Source: Rhizobium mongolense USDA 1844
GTDB taxonomy: Bacteria > Pseudomonadota > Alphaproteobacteria > Rhizobiales > Rhizobiaceae
Direction of reading: 5' to 3'
Length of the DNA: 64,000 nt
NCBI RefSeq assembly: GCF_000419765.1
Contig: NZ_ATTQ01000017.1
Coordinates: 62,001 to 126,000, forward strand
Under the pieces are notes generated by a model. That model saw nothing but the letters and a program-made list of their open reading frames with translations, was not told the DNA's origin and made no database searches. How positions within the stretch are numbered: position 1 is the stretch's first letter; each line of letters starts with the position of its first letter. Of this stretch, positions 33,513 through 41,082 are shown in pieces. A program made the position numbers and the translations under genes.

Positions 33513-34280
33513 CTAGTAGAGCGAACGGGCAAGCCCTTCGGCAGCCCGGTCGAGTTCAAGATCCTTGTCGCTGGCAATCAGCGCATAGGCGACCTCGCCG
33601 ATCTGCCAGTAAGCAGCCTCGGCATTGTCGAGCGCCAGATGGCTGACCGGCTGAACAGCAAACGCGCCGGGCCGCACGGCAAAAAGCGAAAGCCGCTTTC
33701 CGTCCGGTTCCCGGATTGCCATTTCGACACTGGGGCCGAACTCAGACGGAAAGATCTGGACATCGGAAACCTTCCAGTCTTTCGGGAGCTCTGGCATCGC
33801 GATTGCGGTCGCCGCACGAATGTCGTCGGCATTATAGTGCGCCGCCGGCTGCGAGGGCATCGTTTCGCGAAGCTTGGCCGTCTGGTAGGCGCGCACCGCA
33901 TCCTCGACGTAGGGCGGGGCCGGAACGGATGCAGCCACCTCCGTCGCCGTAAAGGCACCAAAGGATGTATGCGCCACCCAGCCTGCCATCACAAGCACGC
34001 CGACGGCGGCAATCCGCTGAACCGAATGCAGGATACGGCCGTAAGAAAGTCCCCGCTCTAGCCGCCGTGCGGCATCGCGGGTTTCGATCCGGCCAAAGGC
34101 GTTCTCTCCGGCAAGCGCCAGACGCAGCTCTCCCTTGATGCTGAGATCTGCCATGACCTTTGCTGCAATCGCCGGATTCTCAGAGAGATAAGACTCCACC
34201 TGGATGCGGCGCGCCACGTCCAGTTCGCCATCCACATAGGCGTCGAGATCGGCATCGATGATCGGATCAACTGCTTTCAT
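33513..34280 (-). CDS. Membrane-bound anti-sigma factor of an ECF sigma factor
   Basis: A 255-residue membrane-anchored regulator. The N-terminal cytoplasmic part (DADLDAYVDGELDVARRIQVESYL, split: DADLDAYVDGELDVARRI then QVESYLSENP) is the usual anti-sigma start without the zinc-binding HX3CX2C motif. One helix follows (AVGVLVMAGWVAHTSFGAF, about residues 92-110), then a periplasmic domain that ends at residue 255. The gene overlaps the upstream ECF sigma gene by 14 bases, which marks it as that sigma factor's partner. The periplasmic domain presumably senses the signal; which one is unknown. Confidence 0.87.
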   Translation of the reverse strand: MKAVDPIIDADLDAYVDGELDVARRIQVESYLSENPAIAAKVMADLSIKGELRLALAGENAFGRIETRDAARRLERGLSYGRILHSVQRIAAVGVLVMAGWVAHTSFGAFTATEVAASVPAPPYVEDAVRAYQTAKLRETMPSQPAAHYNADDIRAATAIAMPELPKDWKVSDVQIFPSEFGPSVEMAIREPDGKRLSLFAVRPGAFAVQPVSHLALDNAEAAYWQIGEVAYALIASDKDLELDRAAEGLARSLY

Positions 34281-34806
34281 TGCCGTTCCTTCCGATTAAC
34301 CTCAGGTGCGAGGCACGCGGCGTCGCTGCCTCGAATTCGCGAAGCTGGGCCCGGGCGCGCGAGATCCGCGACATCAGCGTTCCGACCGGGATGCCGAGCG
34401 AGGCTGCAGCTTCTTGGTAGGAAAGATCCTCGATCGCAACGAGATGCAGTGCTTCGCGCTGTTCTTCCGGTAGGTCGAAGAAAGCATCGCGAACCTGCTG
34501 AAGACGCACAGCGTGTTCCTGTCCCGCCGGCAGCGACTGGTCTGCCTCGATGGCTGCCTTATCGTGCCGGCGCGTTATGGACCGGTTCTGACGAACCCGG
34601 TCGATATGGGCATTGTGGAGAATGGAAAGCAGCCAGGTCCTGAGGTTGCCGCCGCGCCTAAAGCTCTGCCGCTTCTCGAAGGCACGCACAAGCGCATCAT
34701 GGACAAGATCTTCGGCGTCATCCGAATTGCGCACCAACGCACGCGCATAGCGCCTCAGCGCTGCGAGCTGCCCGATGACGTCGAATGGCCGTTCTTTCCG
34801 TTCCAT
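34267..34806 (-). CDS. ECF-type RNA polymerase sigma factor
   Basis: A 179-residue extracytoplasmic-function sigma factor. Region 2 (LRRYARALVRNSDDAEDLVHDALVRAFEKRQSF, in part DDAEDLVHDALVRAFEK near residues 30-46) binds the -10 element. Region 4 (LPEEQREALHLVAIEDLSYQ then EAAASLGIPVGTLMSRISRA, about 105-145) binds the -35 element. The ATG at 34806 has no ribosome site, and an ECF-like promoter ends right before it, so the mRNA may be leaderless. The frame extends back to 34896 but has no better start. It forms an operon with the overlapping anti-sigma gene. Confidence 0.93.
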   Translation of the reverse strand: MERKERPFDVIGQLAALRRYARALVRNSDDAEDLVHDALVRAFEKRQSFRRGGNLRTWLLSILHNAHIDRVRQNRSITRRHDKAAIEADQSLPAGQEHAVRLQQVRDAFFDLPEEQREALHLVAIEDLSYQEAAASLGIPVGTLMSRISRARAQLREFEAATPRASHLRLIGRNGNESS

Positions 34807-34841
34807 GACTGAGTATACGACTGTCCGTGAGGTTTTATTCC
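34807..34841 (-). promoter_or_regulatory. Candidate autoregulatory ECF promoter, possible leaderless start
   Basis: On the minus strand GGAAT (34841-34837), a 17-base spacer and CGTATA (34819-34814) resemble ECF promoters of the GGAA-N16/17-CGT type. The usual distance to the first base would put transcription at or within a base of the sigma gene's ATG (34806). ECF genes commonly read their own promoter, so autoregulation is likely, but it is inferred. Confidence 0.5.
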
Positions 34842-34865
34842 AGTTCTTCGGAAGTTTTTTAACGG

Positions 34866-35102
34866 ATGGTCCCAATATACGAAGCGAAATTGTCAATCAG
34901 CTGGCTGAAGAGTTGGCTGCCAAGAAGCGTATCAGTAAGACCGAGGCCGTGCGGCTTGCAGTTGAAAACGAGCTTCGCCGCACAGATGAAAAGCTCTCTC
35001 CGTGAGCGTTCAAGGCCACTGCAGGAAAGATCGCGTCCTATCGGGATAGCGCCGTCGGCCCCCGATAAGACGTTCTTCGACGATCTCACCGGCGAATACT
35101 GA
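34866..35102 (+). pseudogene. Frameshifted vapB-type antitoxin gene
   Basis: From ATG 34866 the reading starts in one phase. A second phase reads NIRSEIVNQLAEELAAKKRI then SKTEAVRLAVENELRRTDEK (about 34876-34995), which is the VapB/Rv0623-like antitoxin N-terminus and middle. The last third returns to the first phase and reads PLQERSRPIGIAPSAPDKTFFDDLTGEY in part, the usual VapB tail (ADK.FFD.LTG.). At least two frame changes are therefore needed. The stop TGA overlaps the vapC start ATG at 35102, as in intact vapBC operons. It is inactive as written. Confidence 0.7.
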
Positions 35103-35501
35103 TGTTCGTCGATGCACGCTCATCATTGCGCTATCTTGCAAGGACAGAAATGGGGTCGTTTGGCGAGAGCCCTCGATGAGGTTTTCGCGCGGCACGCTCG
35201 TCACTTCCGTCATTGCTGTGTGGGAGGCGTCGGCCGTCATCCATCGCAAGAAACAGATTCCGATGGCCGAAGCCGAGGCGCTTAGATCCAGGAATTTCTG
35301 CGGCTTGCAGAGATCGCAGTCGTATCGATAACGCTTACCGAAATACCATTGCCCTCAGCGCCTTTGAAAAATATGGACACCATCGCTATCCGGATGCTAA
35401 CCGCAACAGTGCTCGATCTGGCAGATTGTTTTCATTATCCTGACGAAGGATGCCGGTTTCGCGCGCTGACCGATCTCGAGACAATTGGTCCTGATTTCTA
35501 G
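35102..35501 (+). pseudogene. Frameshifted vapC-type PIN-domain toxin gene
   Basis: Starting MFVDA at ATG 35102, a PIN-domain ribonuclease can be followed only by switching frames. Segments GTLVTSVIAVWEASAVIHRK (about 35178-35250), IQEFLRLAEIAVVSITLTE (about 35289-35345), ALSAFEKYGHHRYPDANRN (about 35353-35410), LDLADCFHY and then RALTDLETIGPDF reach a stop at 35501. Catalytic acidic residues are visible in MFVDA, WEAS and LDLADC, but in different phases, so at least three frame changes are needed. It ends four bases inside the 3' end of the opposing cueR gene. It is inactive as written. Confidence 0.75.
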
Positions 35502-35893
35502 ACCGTTTTTCCATCCGACAACTCCTCCAGAATTGGACAATCCGGCCGGCCGTTGCCGTGGCATGCATGCACCAGATGCTCCAGCGTCCGGCGCAGTTCC
35601 ATCAACTCGCGGATCTTGCGATCAATCTCATTGAGCTTGCCTTGGGCGATCTCCTTCACATCGGCGCTTGCCCGGCTTTTGTCCTCGTAGAGCGCCAAAA
35701 GCTGGCGGCATTCCTCGACGGAGAAACCCAAGCCACGCGAGCGCTGGAGGAAGCGCAGCTTATGGACATCGGCTGCGGCATAGTCGCGGTAGCCGTTTCC
35801 GCCCCTGTCGGGGCGGATCAGGCCGATATCCTCGTAGTAGCGGATGGTCTTCGATGGCAGACCGGACCGGTCCGATGCTTCGCCGATGTTCAT
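35498..35893 (-). CDS. cueR: Copper-responsive MerR family regulator CueR
   Basis: Cu(I)-sensing activator of 131 residues. The MerR helix-turn-helix (MNIGEASDRSGLPSKTIRYY, then EDIGLI, residues 1-26) is followed by the long dimerisation helix, and a metal loop CHGNGRPDC near residues 112-120 matches the two-cysteine copper site of CueR/HmrR. It is in the same direction as copA, 12 bases after the copA stop, so they form one unit. The operator lies upstream of copA. Its 3' end touches the vapC remnant. Confidence 0.93.
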   Translation of the reverse strand: MNIGEASDRSGLPSKTIRYYEDIGLIRPDRGGNGYRDYAAADVHKLRFLQRSRGLGFSVEECRQLLALYEDKSRASADVKEIAQGKLNEIDRKIRELMELRRTLEHLVHACHGNGRPDCPILEELSDGKTV

Positions 35894-35905
35894 CCTCTTG
35901 TCCTT

Positions 35906-38416
35906 TCAGAGTTTCTGGAGCCTCAGTCTCAACGCGTTGCCGATCACGGAGACCGACGACAGGCTCATGGCGGCTGCGGCAATCATCGGCGAGAGCAGTA
36001 GGCCGAAGACCGGGTAGAGCACGCCCGCGGCGACGGGCACGCCAAGCGCATTATAGCCGAAGGCGAAGCCGAGATTCTGGCGGATGTTGCGCATCGTCGC
36101 CTCCGCCAGCCGCCGGGCACGCACGATCCCGTTGAGGTCACCCTTCACCAAGGTGATGCCGGCGCTTTCCATCGCAACATCTGCGCCCGTTCCCATGGCG
36201 ATACCGACATCTGCAGCGGCAAGCGCCGGAGCGTCATTCACGCCGTCGCCGGCCATTGCAACGACCGCGCCCTTTGCATGCAGTTCGTCGATCAGCGCCT
36301 TCTTGCCTTCCGGCAAAACGTCGGCGCGCACTTCATCGATCCCGAGGCTTTTTGCGACGGCGCTTGCCGTGCGCTCGTTGTCGCCGGTCGCCATGATGAT
36401 GCGCAGCCCGCTTTCGTGCAACGCACCGATCGCCTCGGCCGTTGTCGCCTTGATGCGATCGGCAACCGCAACGAAACCCGCAAGGCTGCCGTCGATGGTG
36501 ACGAACATCACGGTCTTGCCCTCGTCACGCAAGGCGCGGGTCCTTTCGGCAAGCGGCGCGGGATCGATACCGAGATCACTCATCATCGCGGCGTTGCCGA
36601 GCGCCACGGCCGTATTGTCGGCATTGCCTTTTACGCCTTTGCCGGTCACAGCCTCGAAGCCGGTGACCTCAACCAGTTTGACGTTCCGCTCTTCTGCGCC
36701 GGCAACGACAGCTTCGGCAAGCGGATGTTCGGAACCGCGCTCCAGGCTCGCCACGAGCAGCAGCAGCCGTTCCTCGCTTACGGCGTCCATCGGCACGACG
36801 TCGGTAAGACGCGGCTTGCCTTCGGTCAATGTGCCCGTCTTGTCGACGATCAACGTATCGACCTTCGAAAAACGCTCCAGTGCTTCAGCATCCTTGATCA
36901 GCACGCCCTCCTGCGCGCCACGGCCGGTCGCAATCATGATCGACATCGGCGTCGCAAGGCCAAGTGCGCACGGGCAAGCGATGATGAGCACGGCAACTGC
37001 GGCAAGCAGTCCATGCGCCATTGACGGCTCCGGCCCGAAAATGGCCCAGGCGAGGAAGGCAACAATCGCGGTTACAACGACGGCAGGTACGAAAATGGCC
37101 GAGACCCGGTCAACTGCGCCCTGGATTGGCGCACGCGAGCGCTGTGCCTTGGCGACCATATCGACGATACGCGACAACATTGTTTCCGCGCCCACGCGCT
37201 CGGCCGTCATTACGAAAGTGCCGTTGCGGTTGATCGTGCCGCCGGTGACAGCATCGCCTTTTGTCTTCTCAACGGGGAGGGCCTCACCGGTGATCATCGA
37301 TTCATCGACGGTTGATTGCCCTTCGCTGACCGACCCGTCGACCGGCACGCGCTCGCCCGGCCGCACCCGCAGCCGGTCACCGCTTGCGATCTCGTCCACT
37401 TCGATGTCCGTTTCGCTGCCGTCGGCACTAAGGCGGCGCGCCGTCTTGGGCGCAAGGTCGAGCAGTGCCCTAATGGCTGAGCCCGTCCGCTCGCGCGCCT
37501 TCAGTTCCAGCACCTGGCCGACGAAGACCAGCGCCACGATGACGGCAGCCGCCTCGAAATAGACAGGCACCGTCTCGCCGTGCCCCCTGAAACTCATGGG
37601 AAAGAGGCCGGGTGCAAGCGTCGCGACGACGCTGTAGACATAGGCGGTACCGACGCCGAGGCCGATCAGCGTCCACATGTTCGGACTGCGGTTGAGGAGG
37701 GAGTTCCAGGCCCGGCGGAAGAAGGGCAGGGCCGCCCAGAGCACGACAGGGGTTGCGAGCAAGAGTTCGGTGAAACTCACCAGCGGTTCGCCGACCGCAT
37801 CGCGCAACGGCAGTCCGATCATCGGACCCATGCTGAGCACGAGCAGCGGAATGGCCAACGCGGCGCTCATCCAGAGCCTCCGCGTGAAATCGGCAAGCTC
37901 CGGGTTCGGACCCTCTTCTGCTGGTGGAATACCCATCGGCTCCAACGCCATGCCGCATTTCGGGCAGTCGCCAGGGTGATCGCTGACGACTTCCGGATGC
38001 ATGGGGCAGGTATATTGCGTACCCTTGGGCATAGGCTTCGGCGCTTGCCGTTTTTCCTGACGAGAGATTTCTGGGTCGGCCTCGAACTTTGCCTTGCACC
38101 CTGCCGAGCAGAAGTAGAATTTATCGCCGTCGCGCTTCAGGAAATGCTGCGCTGTCGCGCGATCGACGGACATGCCGCAAACCGGATCCTTCGCCGTCAG
38201 ATAATCTTTCGGATTGGCTTCGAATTTCTTCCGGCAACCGTCGCTGCAGAAATGATAAGCACGGCCCTGGTAATTGAGGCTTGGCTTGCCCGCGTCCGGA
38301 TCAACCGTCATGCCGCAGACGGGATCACGTGCCAAAGCGGCCTCGCCGAGATTGTCCAGGCTTTGGTGACAGGAGCAATTGCTACTTCCGTGATGATGAT
38401 GATCTTGTTTGTTCAT
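35906..38416 (-). CDS. copA: Copper-exporting P1B-type ATPase CopA with N-terminal YHS domains
   Basis: Exports Cu(I) from the cytoplasm, driven by ATP. The 836-residue protein begins with a histidine-rich tail (MNKQDHHHHGSS), then two YHS domains (DPVCGMTVDPDAG near residue 31 and DPVCGMSVDRAT near 77). A heavy-metal-binding module (YTCPMHPEVVSDHPGDCPKC, about 135-155) follows. The transporter core contains a CPC motif in the sixth helix (about 482), DKTGTLTEG near 525 (phosphorylated aspartate), an HP motif (SEHPLAEAVV) and GDGVNDAPAL near 730. The usual HMA domains are absent, replaced by YHS modules. The ATG at 38416 follows AAAGGAGAAG. It is regulated from the CueR-type promoter immediately upstream. 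Confidence 0.95.
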   Translation of the reverse strand: MNKQDHHHHGSSNCSCHQSLDNLGEAALARDPVCGMTVDPDAGKPSLNYQGRAYHFCSDGCRKKFEANPKDYLTAKDPVCGMSVDRATAQHFLKRDGDKFYFCSAGCKAKFEADPEISRQEKRQAPKPMPKGTQYTCPMHPEVVSDHPGDCPKCGMALEPMGIPPAEEGPNPELADFTRRLWMSAALAIPLLVLSMGPMIGLPLRDAVGEPLVSFTELLLATPVVLWAALPFFRRAWNSLLNRSPNMWTLIGLGVGTAYVYSVVATLAPGLFPMSFRGHGETVPVYFEAAAVIVALVFVGQVLELKARERTGSAIRALLDLAPKTARRLSADGSETDIEVDEIASGDRLRVRPGERVPVDGSVSEGQSTVDESMITGEALPVEKTKGDAVTGGTINRNGTFVMTAERVGAETMLSRIVDMVAKAQRSRAPIQGAVDRVSAIFVPAVVVTAIVAFLAWAIFGPEPSMAHGLLAAVAVLIIACPCALGLATPMSIMIATGRGAQEGVLIKDAEALERFSKVDTLIVDKTGTLTEGKPRLTDVVPMDAVSEERLLLLVASLERGSEHPLAEAVVAGAEERNVKLVEVTGFEAVTGKGVKGNADNTAVALGNAAMMSDLGIDPAPLAERTRALRDEGKTVMFVTIDGSLAGFVAVADRIKATTAEAIGALHESGLRIIMATGDNERTASAVAKSLGIDEVRADVLPEGKKALIDELHAKGAVVAMAGDGVNDAPALAAADVGIAMGTGADVAMESAGITLVKGDLNGIVRARRLAEATMRNIRQNLGFAFGYNALGVPVAAGVLYPVFGLLLSPMIAAAAMSLSSVSVIGNALRLRLQKL

Positions 38417-38451
38417 AGGCTTCTCCTTTGCCCGGACAGGCAGTGGATAGG

Positions 38452-38483
38452 CTTATGAACCTTCCAGTAACTGGAAGGTCAAG
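38452..38483 (-). promoter_or_regulatory. CueR-type copA promoter and operator
   Basis: The minus strand shows -35 TTGACC (38482-38477), a 19-base spacer and a -10 CATAAG (38457-38452). The spacer contains the dyad arms ACCTTCCAG and CTGGAAGGT around a short centre, the standard MerR/CueR operator layout in which a long spacer needs metal-bound CueR to align the polymerase. It lies only a few bases from the treY stop codon (38491), so treY readthrough could enter copA. Confidence 0.88.
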
Positions 38484-38490
38484 CGATAAT

Positions 38491-41010
38491 TCATGGTCCT
38501 TCGTCGGTTCCGACAGGTTCGATGAGCGCCACAGGCTGGCCGCCAAGGAGCGCCGAAAGTGGCAACTCGCCTCGCGGATCAAGAATTCGACCGGTCAGGA
38601 GATCGCAGCGGCGACCTTCAAGGAAGGCCGGCACCCGGATTACCGTATCGTTCCAGAATTCCGGACCGGCGAATAAAACGCCTGGATCGAGCCAGCCGAG
38701 CATCAACCGTGGAACGACGGTCATCGCATAGCTTCCGTTCAACTCTCGCGCAAAGGCAACAACATGATCCTTGCGGCTGCCTGACACCTTAAGCGGAACA
38801 TAGTTGCCTTGCGCAAAAAGCTCCGGCTGCCGCTTTCGAAGATGAAGACCGATTTGGACGATGCGCTGTTTCAGCGCGGGCACCGTCAGACTTACAATTG
38901 GCGCTCCTTCTGAGAGGCTGGAAAACAACGCCGTCATGTCGACAGGCCTGCGGTTATCAGGATCGACGAAGCTCAAATCCAAAAGCTCGGCCCCCTGATA
39001 AATATCTGGAATGCCGGGCGCCATCAGCTTAATCAGCGTCTGTGACAGGCTGTTTAGATAGCCGGCCTCGATGAAGGGCCGCATTACTGCTCCGAAATCC
39101 TCGTGGAAGACGAGATTGGTCGATGAAAGCAACGCTGTTGCATAAGCTCTGACTGCCGCCTCGTATCCGGCATGCGGCTCGTTCCAGCTCGTGCCGAGCT
39201 TTGCTTCACGGATCGCCTTTTCTGCAAAGGCCGTGAAGCGCCCGATCAGCGCTTCGGCCTTTCCGTTTAAGAAATCCTCCGGCCATATCCCGGCAAGCGC
39301 CTGATAGAGCATCCATTCGACATTCGGTTCGGGCGTCAGTCCGCCCGGCAGTTCGATCAGACGGTCGCGGTTCATCTCGCGCCAGCGCTCCACCGCCTGC
39401 GCCCAGACATCGGCTCCTTCACTCAAGGTATAAAGCCTTGCACGCGCATCCTCGCCGCGCTTGGTATCGTGCGTCGATGTCGTCGAAAGCCCGTGCGGAT
39501 TAAGCTGCGCGCGCTTAAGCATCAGCGCATGGAAAGCCTCGACACCGCCCGGCTTGATATCCGGATCGCCGCCGACTTCGTTTACGGCAAGCAACCGGTT
39601 GTAGCGATAAAAGTGCGTGTCCTCCATTGCCTTGGCCATGACCGGTCCGCTTAACTGCTGGAAACGGCGGCGGAATTCTTTCGCCGCTGCTTCCCGTATC
39701 TCACCTTTCAATAGCCTTGCTACAACGTCGATCGCCCGCCGGTCGGCAAGCTTTTCAGCCGCGCTGGAAATGACCCTGCTGAGCACGTCCGCGTCCCGTG
39801 CTTCAAGCGGACCCTTGCTGCCATAGATGCGATAGACGGGAAAGGCGATCAGCGATTCGCGGATAGCTGCCGCAATTGCGGCGCGGTCAAGGTCGGGATA
39901 AAGGCCATGGACGATCTTCACCAGCCGCGTCGTCTCGCCTTCGAAGTTCCGCTCCACCATCAATTGCTTGGCCGCGCGAAGACCAGCAGTCATATCGGCC
40001 ATATCCGGGGCAATATTCGCATAGGCGGTACCAAGCTGTTGCAGGCCGCCGCCGTCGACCAAGAGATGGGCGAGTGCCGAAATGAATTCGTAGCCGGTGG
40101 TCCCGGCGGTCGGCCAGCTTGCGGGCAGTGTCTCGTCATGGCCGAGGATCTTCTCGACGACTATATAGGTCTTGGATCCTGTCTCAGTGCGCAGCCTTTG
40201 CAGATATTGCTTCGGATCGGCCAAGCCATCGATATGGTCGAGCCGCAAACCCTCTACCTGCCCGGACCGAACGAGTTCGAGAATGAGCCGATGGCTATCG
40301 TCGAAAACCTGCTCCTCCTCAACGCGCAGGCCGACCAGACCCGTTACTTCGAAGAACCGCCGGTAGCTCAGATGTCTGGCCGCCTCTTTCCAATATGTCA
40401 GCCGCCAATGCTGGGCCTGGTGTAGACTGACGATCAGCTCTTGGTCTATTGCGAGGTCGACCAACGCCGGCTCATCTGCGCTTGCTGGAACAAGATTGGT
40501 GCTGTCGGGATTCAAGGGCAAAAGCGTATCGCAGTAGCCAAGCGCCAGTTCGCCGCTTTCCGGATCGCGCTTAAGCCGCAACTCGCCATCCGACAGTGCA
40601 TCTTTGAATGGCTTGCCAAGGATCGGCAGGGTGAGCCGTTCGCTCCAGTCGATATCGAAATGGCGCGCATAGGGGCTTTCCCGGCCGAGCTTCAACACGC
40701 TTCGCCACCAGGGATTTTCCGTCGAGGCGGCCATATGGTTCGGCACAATGTCGAGGATGAGGCCGAGCCCGGCGTCTTTCAAAGCAGAGCTCAAGCGGTC
40801 AAAGCCCTCGCGTCCGCCGATTGCCGGCTCGATTTCATTGACATCGGTTACGTCATAGCCATGCGTCGAACCTCTCGTCGCGGCAAAGATCGGCGAAGCG
40901 TAAAGATGACTGATGCCGAGGGCTTTGAGATAGGGCACACATTCGATGGCCCGGTCGAATGTCATGCCGTTGCGGAATTGAATGCGGTATGTCGATGTCG
41001 GAAGCATCAT
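38491..41010 (-). CDS. treY: Maltooligosyltrehalose synthase, TreY
   Basis: Rearranges the terminal alpha-1,4 link of maltodextrins to the alpha,alpha-1,1 link, giving maltooligosyltrehalose. The 839-residue GH13 enzyme begins MMLPTSTYRIQFRNGMTFDR, followed by FERA..YL..LGISHLYASP-like sequence (YLKALGISHLYASPIFAATRG near residue 25), HGYDVTDVNEIEPAIGG (near 48), LDIVPNHMA near 85 and the catalytic-region GLRLDHIDGLADP near 255 (nucleophile aspartate). TreY normally works with TreZ, which is not in this window. It lies 72 bp after pbpC, facing left, and ends close to the copA promoter. The start of two adjacent ATGs is ambiguous. Confidence 0.93.
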   Translation of the reverse strand: MMLPTSTYRIQFRNGMTFDRAIECVPYLKALGISHLYASPIFAATRGSTHGYDVTDVNEIEPAIGGREGFDRLSSALKDAGLGLILDIVPNHMAASTENPWWRSVLKLGRESPYARHFDIDWSERLTLPILGKPFKDALSDGELRLKRDPESGELALGYCDTLLPLNPDSTNLVPASADEPALVDLAIDQELIVSLHQAQHWRLTYWKEAARHLSYRRFFEVTGLVGLRVEEEQVFDDSHRLILELVRSGQVEGLRLDHIDGLADPKQYLQRLRTETGSKTYIVVEKILGHDETLPASWPTAGTTGYEFISALAHLLVDGGGLQQLGTAYANIAPDMADMTAGLRAAKQLMVERNFEGETTRLVKIVHGLYPDLDRAAIAAAIRESLIAFPVYRIYGSKGPLEARDADVLSRVISSAAEKLADRRAIDVVARLLKGEIREAAAKEFRRRFQQLSGPVMAKAMEDTHFYRYNRLLAVNEVGGDPDIKPGGVEAFHALMLKRAQLNPHGLSTTSTHDTKRGEDARARLYTLSEGADVWAQAVERWREMNRDRLIELPGGLTPEPNVEWMLYQALAGIWPEDFLNGKAEALIGRFTAFAEKAIREAKLGTSWNEPHAGYEAAVRAYATALLSSTNLVFHEDFGAVMRPFIEAGYLNSLSQTLIKLMAPGIPDIYQGAELLDLSFVDPDNRRPVDMTALFSSLSEGAPIVSLTVPALKQRIVQIGLHLRKRQPELFAQGNYVPLKVSGSRKDHVVAFARELNGSYAMTVVPRLMLGWLDPGVLFAGPEFWNDTVIRVPAFLEGRRCDLLTGRILDPRGELPLSALLGGQPVALIEPVGTDEGP

Positions 41011-41082
41011 GTTGCCTGCCGTTCCGGAGGAGACGGCCCGGAACGGTGACAACGGGCCCTTTGTTCCCCCCAATTCCAAGGT

